64,000 bases of DNA from Ilyonectria destructans (Eukaryota; Ascomycota; Sordariomycetes; Hypocreales; Nectriaceae). The notes beneath the pieces are model-generated. The model did no database searches, was not told the origin of the DNA, and saw only the letters and a program-made list of their open reading frames with translations. The position numbers and the translations under genes are program-made. Below are positions 45,994 through 58,148 of this stretch, piece after piece. Every line of letters begins with the position of its first letter. Positions within the stretch are counted from its first letter, which is position 1. The stretch covers positions 3,286,001 through 3,350,000 of the forward strand of contig JAHEWK010000003.1 of assembly GCA_020740775.1 (NCBI GenBank), written 5' to 3'.

Positions 45994-48900
45994 TCAAATG
46001 CTAGCTCGTCTAGGAGCCATTGTCCGATGCAGCGCACGCTTAGCTTCAGTTTCCTCTACCAGCGGGAGCACTCCTTGATCTCTCATCTTCTGGAGAAACT
46101 CCTTCCCGTACGTGTACCCAAGCAGGTACAACTCGTCAAACTTGTGGAAATCAAGCGTCCCATATTCATCGATCGGCGGCCGCATGTAGATGCATCCCGC
46201 CATTGTCTTGGCACGCTCCAACGCATCAACACTCGACACGTACGCAAGCCGGGCCTGAATCTCTGCCAATGTGGGGGGGTTGGGATGCGATGAAAAGGGA
46301 TTCCATCGATTGAAGAACGCCCACGCTCCAGATAGTGAGTCGCCATACGTCTGAGGTGTGTTGTCATCAAGCGCCCCGACGTCGACCGCGAAGATGATGT
46401 CTACCCCTAGGCCCTTCATGTGAGACACGGTGAGGTTGTCAACATATCCACCATCCAGTAGCATGCTGCCCTCGTCACAGAGAGGGGGAAGCAGGCCAGC
46501 CAAAGACATGGATGCTCGTATATATCGCCATGCGTATCCACTCGTGTGGAATTCTGCTCGGCTCTTGCTGATGTTCGTCGTATTACAGTAGTACTCGAGC
46601 CAAAAGTCCTCCATCTGGGTGTCGCCAAATGTCTTGAAGATGCCACGGTTGAATTCGTGACCAGTAGTATACGAGGCTGACGGGTAGGTCAGATCCAGCG
46701 CAAACCGCCAGAGACTGGCCATACGACCAGCAAACTTCTTGGCAAACCCGAACATGGGCACGACATCTGCGTGTCGAGCGTACAAAGCCCCGACAAAGGC
46801 GCCGATAGATGTGCCACCAATCACGTCAATGGGAACGCCAGCTTCTTCCATGGCGCGGATAATGCCGATTTGTGCCATGCCTCTTGCACCACCTCCGCCG
46901 AGGACGAGACCAATCGACTTTCCGCACAGACGGCGTGCCAGTCGGTGGAAATCGCCCTTGAACGGAGTATCAAGGGAGTAGTACGGTGTTTGATGCACCT
47001 TTCTTGATGTGTACTTCTGGATCTCCGCCTGCAATACCTGGACTCTTTCCTTCAGTGCTTGACCGAGCTTCTTGGAAGGAGGATGCACCGGCATCTCGTT
47101 GGTCCGGAAGGCCATTTGGATATGGTAATGACCACCATTGATCCATACTCGATTCTGGAGCCATGACCTGGTCAGACCAGGCCGAGAGAATCGCTCCGCA
47201 TGCAACAGGACCAGCATCTTCCTTGCTGTCGACTTCATTCCGAGCATAAAGCGTTCGTATTCGCCAATGGCTGGAGATCCTTCAGCTAGGCCAACGAGAA
47301 GGATACTGTCAGCTTGCGTGATACAAGTCTGGGTCCATGGCGAGTTGACATTGGTATCTAGTGGCGAGCCACAATATTAGCCTCGAGACTCTACTCTCAA
47401 CGTGCAAGAAAGAATGGGTAAAGTAAAATGTTCAGGAAAAAATTAGAGTTTATGAACCAGCATCGGACATTGCCTCTGGCATGGGTTTTCTCATCATAAA
47501 AGGATCTTGTAAGGAAATGACTTGTTGAGCTTACCTGCGACATATACTACGAGTCCGTACTTCTCTTCGAGATCCGCAAGGTATTGAGAGAGCTTCAGCT
47601 TTCCAATCTTGTTGAAGGCATGTTTTCCCAAGTGATTGAGAATTGCAGCGTGGTTGAGAGAAGTAGCGCCGTTTGCAGGTCCAACCTGTGAGAGAGCACT
47701 CATGAGATGGTTACCAAAATCGATAACTGGCACACCTGCAGTTACTGGCAAGATAGCGACGGTGCGAAGATTCATAGTCGACTTCCGCATGTTGGTTGTC
47801 GGCCCGACACTCTTGTCCTTGGCAGAGACACTTGATGAGTCGTCAACTACTGCCCTCATTCGAGATGCAATAATCTTGGAGATCTTGATGGTAATGTTTG
47901 GATGCTCCTGCGCCAAACTATTGAAGAGAGTGCGAGGGAACTTTACGAGCTCTGTGTCTCGGATAGCATGCAAGGTCCCTGGACGAGCGCTTTCAGTGAG
48001 TACCTCAAGCTCACCGACACTGTCTCCTTGTCCAAACTCAGCTCGAGATGCCACGCCGCCGTCCCTACGATCCTGTACGAGTCGCAAACGACCGTTGAGA
48101 ACGATGTAGATAGCCTCGCTTTCATCGCCTTCGTGGAAGAGCACCTGGCCCGCATTGACTTGAACCCATTCCAGAGCAAAGTCAATGTGGAGGATCAGAC
48201 GAGGCAGGATGTTCGTCAGCCTCTTGGCCATCGTGAGAAGCACAATAGGGTATCGGTCCACGATTCGTTCCAGTGAAGCTCGAGGCAAGAAGCCGACATA
48301 TACATCAGTCTTTGCAACCACGTCGATGAATGACCTGTATGAAGACACGCTGCCAACGTACCCAGCCAAACCTCCAGGCTTGACGAGGGCGACGCTTCGA
48401 CGATGAGATTTGCCTTGGTTTTGAGACTCGGCTCGATCACGGGCAGCTTCGGTATGAGCCAGGTTTGGGAAAGAGCCCATCGAGGATGGTTCTGGGGAGG
48501 GACCACGATTGAACGTGCCAGTGCCAGTAGCTTGGAGGATGTTGTGCGTGTCCTCTTCGCCGCTCGCTCCAATATCCAAGAAACCGTCGATGACATAGTA
48601 TAACCCGGGGTTTCGCTCCCCTTGCTCAACGAGGACAGAGCCTTTGGGGAAGAAGACAATCTCGACTTCATCTTTCATGTCATGAGCGAGTATCTGCGCA
48701 TTCGGTGGTGTGTGCAGAGCCATGCCGCTCGAGGTCAGTGACTCAGTATCCCCATCAGCGGAACCGTCATAAGGTCCCATGAATCCGAATGCATTTGTAT
48801 TCGCATACAAAGCCTTGGACCGCCTCTGGTCAAAGGATCCCAGTCGGGGGGAAGCCTCTATCGACTCTGGCTCTCTCGAGACGCTGCCACTTGTATCCAG

Positions 48901-50792
48901 ACCCAGTGTCTTGAACATGCACTCCAAGATGGAGGATCTGAACAGATTGTCCTCATCAACGGATTCGCGCGCATCGATGGAGATGCGAGCATGTCTTTGA
49001 GGGTCAAAGGAATTATTGAAAGACCGGTCATCCAATGGGTTTGTTTCCTGTCGCTTCATTGAAAGCCCTGCCGTCACCGATCGTCGCTCAACAGGAGATA
49101 ACGGGCCAACACCACGAGCCAACTGAATGTTGGCAAGTAGATCACCAGGGCTCGGCGTATGAGGTGATGCACGTTCACGCGGCGGTGCCAATGTACTGGT
49201 TACCATCGATATTGGGCGCTGTTTGGACATGGACTGGAGCACAGCCTCCTTTCGCATGGTTGTGCTCGACCTCCTCCGGCGATTAGCACCGGCATTGTGC
49301 AGAGCTATGCCTTTCGTTTCTTCATTTTCGCCAATCCGTTCTCTTTCGCGACTGAACTTCTCCTTGAGCCTCGCCAATGCGTCGCCCCGTAGAATATTAG
49401 GAAGCTGACACATTGTATACTTGACCATGTTCTTTTCGGTCTGTAGAACCTCCCCAGTCAGGCCAAGGTAGTTGAAAGCCTGAGAGAGTGTCACTCTCTG
49501 GAATCGGGACAGAATAACGTGGACAATGTGTGAAGTTGCCTTGGGATAGATCTTGATCAATCGCCGAAAGGCACTGGCAGGGATGATGGCAATAGTCGTG
49601 TCCACAGTGGCCCGAGCAATGATATCCGGGTGTGCTGATCCAGACGTCGCCCTGCGCTGCAAGTTTGGCCGGGTGCCATCACTTTGCATAGGTTCATCCA
49701 GGGACATGTGCGGTATCTTCGCGGACCTCTGGCCATGCTCAGGACTGTGATGACCAAGGTCGTCTCGTGTATCGACGTCTTGGTTGGTTTCATCATGCAT
49801 TTGAGGTGTCCCTGGCATCGACATGTGAACATCGGAAGGGGTATGATTCATGGAAGTCTTGGAGAATGCCGGATGCTTAGTGCCGCTGCTTCTCCCCGAT
49901 GGCATTGGGGAGTCGTCTTCATTCGGTCGCAACTTGATGTCCTCTGTAAAGAGGGACATGATGGAGAATAAGGAAGACATGGGAGCTCCGTTCCGAACTT
50001 CAGTCAGAAGCTGGTATGTCTGCTGACCCGGTGCAGTCTCATCCTCATCAGAAGAGTCCATATTGAGGTCGTTGCGAGACGCGGCGGCAGCCCGGGGACC
50101 TCGACCAGACTTGACGAAAATTTCGACGAGGCCGTCAACGACGATGCAGAAGCCCTTCTCCTCTTCGAGGTTGATCGTCTCGCCAGCGATGAGCTTCCTG
50201 GTCTGCATGCTCCGGGTCAACTCGTGGAAGACCGGTCGCTCCAGGTATCCGAAGATTTTGATGGCACTCAGGAACTCATCCAGATAGCTAGACAAGCCGG
50301 ACTTGGTGCCTTCCTCATGGGTGTCAGGGAAGAGGTCGATCTCCGGTTCCTTCCGCTGTGGCTCTGGTGGCAGGCGGGAGTACATGTTGAGGATTCGGTA
50401 CCTGACGACCCAGCTAACGGCCGAGACGAGGGCGGCCATGATGAACATGCTTAAGTCCCCAGTCAGTATATGAGATGCGTTAGAGTGATGCGGGTAGCAT
50501 ACAGCGTCGTGGCATTCATGGTCACTGTCCAGCTTGTGGAGAACAAGGTGAACAGGAAGGTGGGGAGAGTAATCGTCGCAATCCGAATGACCCAGTAGAG
50601 GATCGTGGAGACGACGTTGAGGATAAACCAAATGAACCACCCGAAGAGCCCTAGCCAGCTGTACGAGCCTTGGGTGGCCACTTCAGAGGAGATAGTGTTC
50701 ATGTCGGCGGGGAGCGACGAGCTGACGGCGTGGGCGACGCTCTCGGTGATCGCGCTGGCCACCTGGGCGGCATTTGACAAGTCAGATGCCAT
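45994..50792 (-). CDS. NTE1: Lysophospholipase NTE1 (patatin-like neuropathy-target-esterase family)
   Basis: Exons (minus) 50792-50503, 50449-47535 and 47357-45994 encode 1522 residues. N-terminal membrane segments ([40 protein letters not shown]) anchor it in the ER. Next come cyclic-nucleotide-binding-like domains ([60 protein letters not shown]). A patatin domain ends it: oxyanion loop GGGGARG (about 1222-1228), Ser1252 in GGTSIGAF and Asp1370 in LLDGGYVDN. It deacylates phosphatidylcholine and lysophosphatidylcholine to glycerophosphocholine and is linked to Opi1-controlled phospholipid genes in yeast. Divergent from GPN2. Family length and order are normal. Confidence 0.97.
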
Positions 50793-51307
50793 GGCTGCAG
50801 ATGTTGCTTCGCATGATAGCGTAGCATCATGGAGCGGCCCGCGAGGGGAGCGGAGGAATGGGGGAAGGGAGAGGCTCGAGGCCAAGGGAGAGGCGGACTT
50901 GACGAGTTTTATTGTGAAGCAGGGAAAAACAGAAGACGCTATGGCTGGGCGCGTGCTTTTCAAGCCCCCCCGGCAGCTCAACTAGCTTGTGACGCGGAGC
51001 TTTTGGAGCTCGCCTGCCGAGGTTTGGCCGGCCACCCCACTACCTCTAGCCACTAAGTTTGCCCATGTGCCCTGTGGAGGGGTTGTCCGTCGCTGTCTTT
51101 CCACCACCCTAGTCGCCGTTGAAGCAAGAGATCCCACTTCTCGCTGGTCAGAGACAATTAGTCAGGCTCGTGACTGGCTTCTTTGGTGCTAGAAACTGAC
51201 GGCAAGGCGTCGTCTGTTCGCGCTGCGAACCTGGTTGTTCTGCGCCGCCGACGTTCTACCATGTACGCTTGATCCACCCGCGATCAACCCGCCGCGAAAC
51301 CTTCCAG
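50793..51307. promoter_or_regulatory. Shared divergent promoter, NTE1 / GPN2
   Basis: 515 bases between two divergent start codons; both core promoters must lie here. Open frames inside it are short extensions of NTE1 shadows. Confidence 0.6.
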
Positions 51308-52482
51308 ATGCCCTTCGCGCAACTCGTCCTCGGTAGCCCCGGCTCTGGCAAGAGTACCTACTGCGATGGCAGTCAGTTTTCTCCTCCCATACACTCGTTA
51401 TATACTTCCCTTGCTGACATGTCTCTGTGAAGTGCACCAGTTCCTGGGCGCCATCGGGCGAGCCTGCTCCGTCGTGAACCTCGACCCGGCCAACGACCAC
51501 ACCAACTACCCGGCCGCCCTCGACATCCGCAATCTAGTCAAGCTCGAGGATATCATGCGCGATGACAAGCTAGGTCCCAACGGCGGCATCCTCTATGCCC
51601 TCGAAGAGCTGGAACATAACTTTGAGTGGTTGGAGGAGGGACTGAAGGAGTTTGGAGAAGACTATGTGATCTTCGACTGCCCAGGACAGGTCGAGCTCTA
51701 CACCCACCACAACTCTCTAAGGAATATATTCTACAAGCTCCAGAAGCTTGGCTTTAGAGTTGGTTCTCGACCCAGAATTTCTGGTTCCATCATTTGCTGA
51801 CCATGTCCAGTTTGTCTCAGTTCACCTCTCCGATTCCATCTGTCTGACACAACCGTCCCTCTATGTCTCCAACGTTCTCCTCTCCCTCCGAGCCATGATC
51901 CAGATGGACATGCCGCACGTCAACATCCTTTCAAAGATTGACAAAATCTCCGCGTACGACGATCTACCTTTCAACCTCGAATACTATACCGATGTCGACG
52001 ACCTGACGTACCTAACGCCCCATCTCGAGACTGAGTCACCGGCCCTGCGCAACGAAAAGTTTGGCAAGCTCAACGAGGCGATTGCGAGCTTGATTGAGAG
52101 CTATGGTCTCGTTCGGTACGAGGTCCTGGCGGTCGAAAATAAAAAGAGCATGATGCACATCCTCCGTGTCATTGATCGTGCTGGTGGATATGTCTTTGGC
52201 GGCGCCGAAGGTGCCAATGACACAGTATGGGCTGTCGCCATGAGAGGAGAGGCATCCATAATGGAGGTGCAAGATATCCAGGAGCGCTGGATCGACCAGA
52301 AGGAGGAGTACGATAAGATGGAGCTCGAGGCAGAGGAGGAAGCGGCACGCATCCAACAGGAGCAGGCCATGGAGATTGAGCAGTCTCTGCCAGCTGCCCC
52401 TGAGCCCGCGGGCATGGACCCGGACTTTGGCGACATGTCGGTTCCGGCAGATAGTGGGATCAAGGTAGTTAGAAGGAAATGA
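51308..52482 (+). CDS. GPN2: GPN-loop GTPase 2
   Basis: Exons 51308-51371, 51433-51758 and 51811-52482 encode 353 residues. The Walker A P-loop is GSPGSGKST (9-17). The family-defining GPN triplet is at 69-71 in KLGPNGGILYALE, and switch II is FDCPGQVELYTHH. The base-recognition SKID motif lies in NILSKIDKISAYDD. The C-terminus is a charged helix (MELEAEEEAARIQQEQAMEI). GPN1-3 act in cytoplasmic assembly and nuclear import of RNA polymerase II. The stop is only 7 bases from the POP5 stop on the other strand, so the 3' UTRs must overlap. Assignment to GPN2 rather than GPN1/GPN3 is by overall resemblance. Confidence 0.93.
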
Positions 52483-52489
52483 TACCCGC

Positions 52490-53085
52490 TCAACCATCGG
52501 CCATGTCCTCGTCACTTGATTCATCCGTGATGTCGAGGGACATCTGCTCCTGGGTCCGTAGCGCGCTCGTGAGGGAAGACTTTGCTCCTGAGGATTCCTC
52601 TTTGGCAGCCAGAATGATCATTTTAGCCTGTCGGATGGCCTCTTCCTCAGCCTTGCGAATCGTTCCGCTGACGCGAATGACGCGAAAGATGCACGGCTTG
52701 CCGTCTTTGACAGGGACGCGATCCATAAAGGTCAGGGCAGACCACAGCAGTTGGTAGTGGGCTCTCGGGCATCGAAGAATGAAAGTCGATGTAGCCAGAG
52801 ACAGGTACTTGACTGTAGCATGTATGAGCATCAAAGAAGAAGCATGAAAAGATAGGCAGCGGCCATCATACCTGAGACGCTTCCCCCGAGTGCACCAGAT
52901 CCGTAGTCACCGAACAAAGACGCAACCTCGGCTCTGATGCCCTTAAGCAGAGCTTGCGGCGTGAGCCTGTCAAGGGTAGGCTGGTGCTGAACCACGCATT
53001 GGGGCAAATTGTCCTTCGCAGCACGGGCGGGTTCCGGCGTGTACACGATGTTGACAAGGAGATATCTCTCTTTAATTCGCACCAT
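52490..53085 (-). CDS. POP5: RNase P/MRP protein subunit Pop5
   Basis: Exons (minus) 53085-52872 and 52812-52490 encode 178 residues. The start MVRIKERYLLVNIVYTPEPA is diagnostic for Pop5, and LWSALTFMDRVPVKDGKPCI follows in the second exon. An upstream in-frame Met at 53097 is unlikely, since MVRIKER is the conserved start. The C-terminus is acidic (DITDESSDEDMADG), longer than the core fold. Pop5 is part of RNase P (tRNA 5' processing) and RNase MRP (rRNA processing) in the nucleus and nucleolus. It converges on GPN2 and diverges from the molybdenum-cofactor gene. Confidence 0.95.
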
Positions 53086-53403
53086 GATGCGTGACACGCG
53101 CGGCGCGGCGCGTTGAGGATTGCAGAAAGGCTAAGGTTGGAAGGCTAAGTTGAGTCGTTCGGCAAAAGGATGAGCTTTGCATGCGCGATCAGGCCGTGCG
53201 AAAATGGCTTCAGCGCTCCCCCACACAACCCCGAGCCAGTGGGGCCGTAGTCCAATAAGTCCCCCGCCATTACCATCATCCTCATCACCCAACTCAATCG
53301 TACAATACAACCTCACTTCATCAGAGTGATGTTGTAGTCGCTTATTCGTGCTCTTCGCGACAGCCCTGTCACATCTTCATTTGCCTTGCTTCTGCGTCAC
53401 ACC
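53086..53403. promoter_or_regulatory. Shared divergent promoter, POP5 / molybdenum-cofactor gene
   Basis: 318 bases between divergent starts, serving both genes. No TATA box seen. Confidence 0.6.
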
Positions 53404-55520
53404 ATGGCGTCTGCTCCCTTGAAGGCGGCCTTGCTCGTCGTGTCAACCACGGCTGCCCAGGATGCCGCGACCGATGGTTCGGGCCCGGTTCTCTCGCAGG
53501 TGTTAAAGGACGAGGGCGATGGCAAGTGGGAGGTCTTGGATACGAAAATCGTTTCCGATGACGTGCTTCAGATCCAGAGACAGATCACGGCTTGGGCGGA
53601 CGGTCCGGATGGCATCCACCTCATTATCACCACTGGCGGAACGGGCTTTGCAACCGCCGATTATACACCAGAGGTGATTATGCAAAACAATATTCAATGC
53701 GGTGCCTTTGACTAATAACTGGGACAGGCGGTTACTCCATTGCTGCACAAGCAAGCCCCAGGTCTTGTCCATGGGATGCTCGCGGCGTCCCTCCAAGTGA
53801 CACCCTGTGAGTCCTGATGGCGCCTCCCTTTCAGCTTCAGCCCTAATGACCGAGAATTGAAGTCGCCATGATGTCGCGCCCAGTTGCCGGCGTCCGTAAC
53901 AAATCAATCATTGTGACTCTCCCCGGCTCGCCCAAGGCGGCCAAGGAGAACCTCCAGGCCATCGTTAAAACACTCCCCCATGCTTGCCTGCAGGCGGCAG
54001 GGGCCAACTCAAGGGCACTTCATGCTGGAGGAATCAAAAAGCTAGAGTCTGATGCTGGGATCAGCGGTGGAAAACCACAGTCTGCCGACCCAGGACACCA
54101 TGCTCACCATCATCATGGACGCGGACACGGTCATGGCCACGGCCACGGAAGCCTTGTGAGACACACGATCCCAGGTGCTCTGTCGAACGATCCCTCGCTT
54201 GGGCCTTCCAGGCGGTATCGAGAATCACCGTATCCTATGCTCTCTGTGGAAGATGCCCTTGCATTAATCTCACAACACACTCCTGAACCGGAGGTGATTA
54301 CGGCAAAGGTCGATGGAACAATCATCAACTCCATCCTAGCCGAAGATGTAAAGGCAAAGGAGAACGTGCCGGCTTTTCGGGCTAGCATCGTCGACGGGTA
54401 TGCAGTCGTGGTCCCCAACAATGGCCAACTGAATGGTGTTTTCCCTGTCACAGCTGTGTCCCACGCCGCACCCGGCGAGATTGGCGCTCTCAAGGAAGGC
54501 GAAGTTGCCAGGATCACCACCGGTGCTCCTCTACCTCCTGGAGCAACTAGCGTCATCATGGTGGAAGACACAATCCTCAAGACCATGTCCGAAGATGGTA
54601 CGGAAGAAAAGGAAATTGAAATTCATATTGAAGGTATCAAGGAAGGCGAGAATGTCCGCGAAGTCGGCAGTGACATCAAAGAAGGCACCACCATTCTCAA
54701 CAAGGGAGAGCTCATATCTGGTGTCGGAGGTGAAATCGGTCTCCTCGCTGCTGTAGGCGTCGCCGAAGCAAAGGTCTACCGCCGTCCTGTCATCGGCGTC
54801 CTCTCTACAGGTGATGAGATTATCGAGCACGACCGCCCAGGGGCCCTGAAGCTAGGCGAGGTCCGCGACACGAACCGCATCACTCTCATGTCCGCGGCAA
54901 AGGAATGGGGCTACGACATTGTCGATTTGGGCATCGCCAAGGACAAGCCCGGCTCGTTGGAGGAGACGTTACGAGATGGTCTCCGTCGAGCTGACTTGCT
55001 CATCACTAGTGGCGGCGTCTCTATGGGCGAGCTTGATCTACTGAAGCCGACTATCGAGCGCTCCCTGGGAGGAACTATTCACTTTGGCCGGGTTGCCATG
55101 AAGCCTGGAAAGCCAACCACCTTTGCCACGGTCACCGTCAAGGACAACGCAGGGCAGCGAGTCTCCAAGGCCATCTTCTCGCTCCCAGGCAATCCAGCTT
55201 CGGCCCTCGTCACGTTCCACCTGTTTGTGCTTCCGTCACTTCACAAACTGGCGGGCTTAGCGCCTGTTGGCCTCCCCAAGGTCCCTGCCACGCTTTCCCA
55301 CGACTTTCCGCTCGATCCACGACCGGAATATCACCGTGTAGTTGTGACAGTGGGCAAGGATGGTCTCCTTTCAGCGATGAGCACCGGTGGCCAACGCAGC
55401 TCCAAGGTGGGCAGTTTGAGATCGGCGAATGCCTTGGCGTGCCTACCTGGTGGAAAGGGGAAACTGGAGAAGGGGGCAAAAGTTGATGTGCTGTTGATGA
55501 ATACCGTTCGCGGTGCTTAA
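53404..55520 (+). CDS. cnxE: Gephyrin-type molybdenum-cofactor enzyme (MogA-MoeA fusion, CnxE)
   Basis: Exons 53404-53673, 53728-53806 and 53863-55520 encode 668 residues. Residues 1 to about 160 are the MogA/G domain, with the pterin-binding LIITTGGTGFATADYTPE; the next exon adds the conserved AVTPLLHKQAPGL. A His-rich linker (HHAHHHHGRGHGHGHGHG) leads to the MoeA/E domain, with ASIVDGYAVV, GVLSTGDEI, LLITSGGVSMGELD and SLPGNPASALVTF. By family, the G domain adenylates molybdopterin and the E domain inserts molybdate. The cofactor serves nitrate reductase, sulfite oxidase and similar enzymes. The G-before-E order is the cnxE/gephyrin arrangement. Confidence 0.96.
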
Positions 55521-55849
55521 GGACCAGGTAGGCATATATGGGAACGCTAGACACTCTTCAACACTAGTATTGAACCAAATTTTTATCAAAACCTTTGCTT
55601 TATCAAGACATACGTGACGAAACTTCCTAGATAGGATCGCGATCCCAACATTATTCAGTTGGATTTCACCTCCATGTGATGTACACTGCCGCCTGCCAAG
55701 GGATACTGGTACAGCCATAAACACATCCTCCCGAGCCATTCTTCCAAACGCCTGACCAAATATTATTGGCGCAATGCATGCGTGAGCTCCATCCTGGTTG
55801 GAGCAGGGGAGCCGGTGCCGACGGCACGACTGCCACGATTCGTAGATGT
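55521..55849. other. Intergenic between convergent cnxE and VMA16
   Basis: 329 bases of shared 3' sequence. Nothing else recognised. Confidence 0.6.
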
Positions 55850-56677
55850 CTAGACGCCCTCGCCGAACTCGGGGGCCTTGCTGGAAACGAGAAGGCCAAT
55901 GATGAGACCGAACAGGCCCAGCACGGAGCTGAAAATCTCGATGACAAGGATCTTGACGAACCTAGAGAAAAGTCAATGTTAGACGTGCGACAAACAAACG
56001 CGGCAATAACAACATACAGGGACGGGTCCGCAGCATCGGCCAGAGCAGCACCGCTGCCGTTGATACCGACCGCGACACCGCAAACCAAGTTGCACAGGCC
56101 GACGGTCAGACCGGACCAGAAAAGGGCATATCCGGTGTAGTAGGAGTCGGGTGACCAGATCTCGGGGCCCTGGACGTAGGAGACCTTGCCGGAGAAGACG
56201 ATGGCCATGATGACACCGTAGATGGCGACGACCTCGCAGAAGATAATGGAGATCAGGTTCTTGGTGCGGATACGCGGAGCCTTGACGCCAGCGCCGAGGA
56301 TGGTCGAGCCGGTGATGAAGATACCCCTGCGAACGCGATTAGATTGATGGTCCCGTCGAGCGGGTGGATGGAAATGGAAGTCATGGGTATCGCGATGGGA
56401 TGTTTGGAGGGAAGACGCACCATGCCGCGCCGACGACGGAAAGACCGATGCAGAGGGCGATACCTAGATCAGCCCAGGCGTAGGGCGATACAGACTCGAG
56501 AAAGGCGCCGACGTTGAAGGCCTCGCCGCTGCCGGTGAAGAGCATGTCTAGATAGAGTCGTCAGCGTGGAATCCGGCAATGGTGGCCATGGACGGCCAAG
56601 GGAGAAAAGGTGCGCGTACAGAGACCCACGACGGTGAGAAACGACCCAATGCCGCCCAATCCATATGTGAGACTCAT
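55850..56677 (-). CDS. VMA16: V-type ATPase proteolipid subunit c'' (Vma16)
   Basis: Exons (minus) 56677-56620, 56547-56421, 56326-56018 and 55961-55850 encode 201 residues, with phases matching at all three joins. It is nearly all hydrophobic helices: [40 protein letters not shown] and [20 protein letters not shown]. The buried proton-carrying Glu is at about 93 in [15 protein letters not shown], as in c'', and the tail ends [11 protein letters not shown]. The c'' subunit joins c and c' in the rotating ring of the vacuolar ATPase, which acidifies vacuole and Golgi. The N-terminus is short, lacking the extra helix of yeast Vma16. Divergent from TOA2. Confidence 0.93.
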
Positions 56678-57071
56678 CGCGGCGGCTCTATATTGTTGTT
56701 TGGACGATCCGAGAGACGGGGCGTGGGCGTTGAGGGCGTCGACGTGGAGGCTTTGTCGAGGGGTCCTGGATCGATGAGAGAGCTGTCCGAGAGCTCCTGT
56801 CTAAGCTGGCTCCCAGCGATGCGTCTCTAGCCCAGGCAGCTGGAAATTGTACCGACGTCACATGATGCGAGGCTGGAGCGTCGAGGCTGGAGCGCTGAGT
56901 CAGCAGCCACTGCGCCTCACCCGCGGCCATTCCCCTCTCCAGGCACGACACCTTAGTCACCTCGCCCTTGCAACACTCCGCGAACCGCCTCCAGCAGCAA
57001 ATCTCCCGTCTATCCCGCAGACAGGCCCACGAGGAAACTCCCAAGAAACGGACGGACCTTGTTGACAAGAT
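56678..57071. promoter_or_regulatory. Shared divergent promoter, VMA16 / TOA2
   Basis: 394 bases between divergent starts. No gene inside. Confidence 0.6.
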
Positions 57072-57539
57072 GGCTACCGGCGCGCAATCTTTCTACGAGC
57101 TGTACCGCCGTAGCAGGTACTGCGCCGCTGCTCTCGCTGCCTTGCTACACCCCCGACTAACCTGACTCGCTTCGCAGCATCGGCCTTGCGCTGACGGATA
57201 CGCTCGACGACCTCATCAGCGATGAGCGCATCAACCCGCAGCTGGCGATGAAGATCCTGGGCAACTTTGACCAGGCCATCACCGAGGCGCTGCAGAAGAA
57301 CGTCAAGGCGCGCCTGCAATTCAAGGTGGGTTCTGCCAAGAGGAGTCTTGGGCATTGTTGAGGAGCACATGAACTGACGGCGCATCCACCTTCAGGGGAG
57401 CCTCGACACCTACCGATTCTGCGACGAAGTGTGGACTTTCCTGATCAAGAACGTGACGTTCAAGATGGACAATGGCAGCCAGTCGGTGACGGCCGACAAG
57501 GTCAAGATTGTTAGTTGCAACGCCAAGAAGCCGGAGTGA
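57072..57539 (+). CDS. TOA2: TFIIA small (gamma) subunit, Toa2
   Basis: Exons 57072-57118, 57178-57325 and 57396-57539 encode 112 residues, the normal size. The helical part is [20 protein letters not shown] and [17 protein letters not shown], then the beta-barrel strand region [20 protein letters not shown] and [10 protein letters not shown]. The first intron splits the first helix (branch gactaac). TFIIA gamma pairs with the alpha/beta subunit (Toa1) and stabilises TBP on the promoter in the nucleus. The reading is intact across all three exons. Confidence 0.96.
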
Positions 57540-58148
57540 AAGCAACCAGCTTTGCAGAAGCGCAGGATCGCGACCGAGCGACCACCGAGACTATGGCTAC
57601 AGATTGGGAATGAGCCGACAGAATGGGGAATTTGCATTGGGCGGCGTCTGGGTCATGATTTCAATACCTATACAATACAGGATAGCTACGGTGGTTTTTG
57701 CCAGGGCAACCAGCTATTTTGGGGGGATACCAAGCCTCACAGGGCCCCCGAAGGAACTTTGGGTTTAACAAATATATACACGTATTATACGACCAAAACT
57801 AGAATGACACATGATTTGCGCAATGCTTCACGCTGATTCAAAGATCTCGGCTGTCGTTCTAAATCCCCAGATTCTGTAATTAAGATACGGCTACTGCCGT
57901 GGAGCCAACAGCACGCCGTCTCGGCCGATTCAGGGGCCGCTCGGCACTGCAACCACTGGAACGTGCCGTCATCGAACCCTCTACAGCGCCTAGCCACAGC
58001 GCAGCACCGCAAAAGTCAAAGCCGCACAGGCTGGCATCCAGTCCACCACAACCTACGCAGACACGGCTCCGGGGGCCATCAAGTTGTCATCAGGGGCGGC
58101 CCGTCATAGCCCAAACTCGCAGGATATAACCCACCCAACTCGGAAGCA
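57540..58148. other. Intergenic between TOA2 and the TMEM42-like gene
   Basis: 609 bases: the TOA2 3' region and the promoter of the next gene. No feature recognised. Confidence 0.6.
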
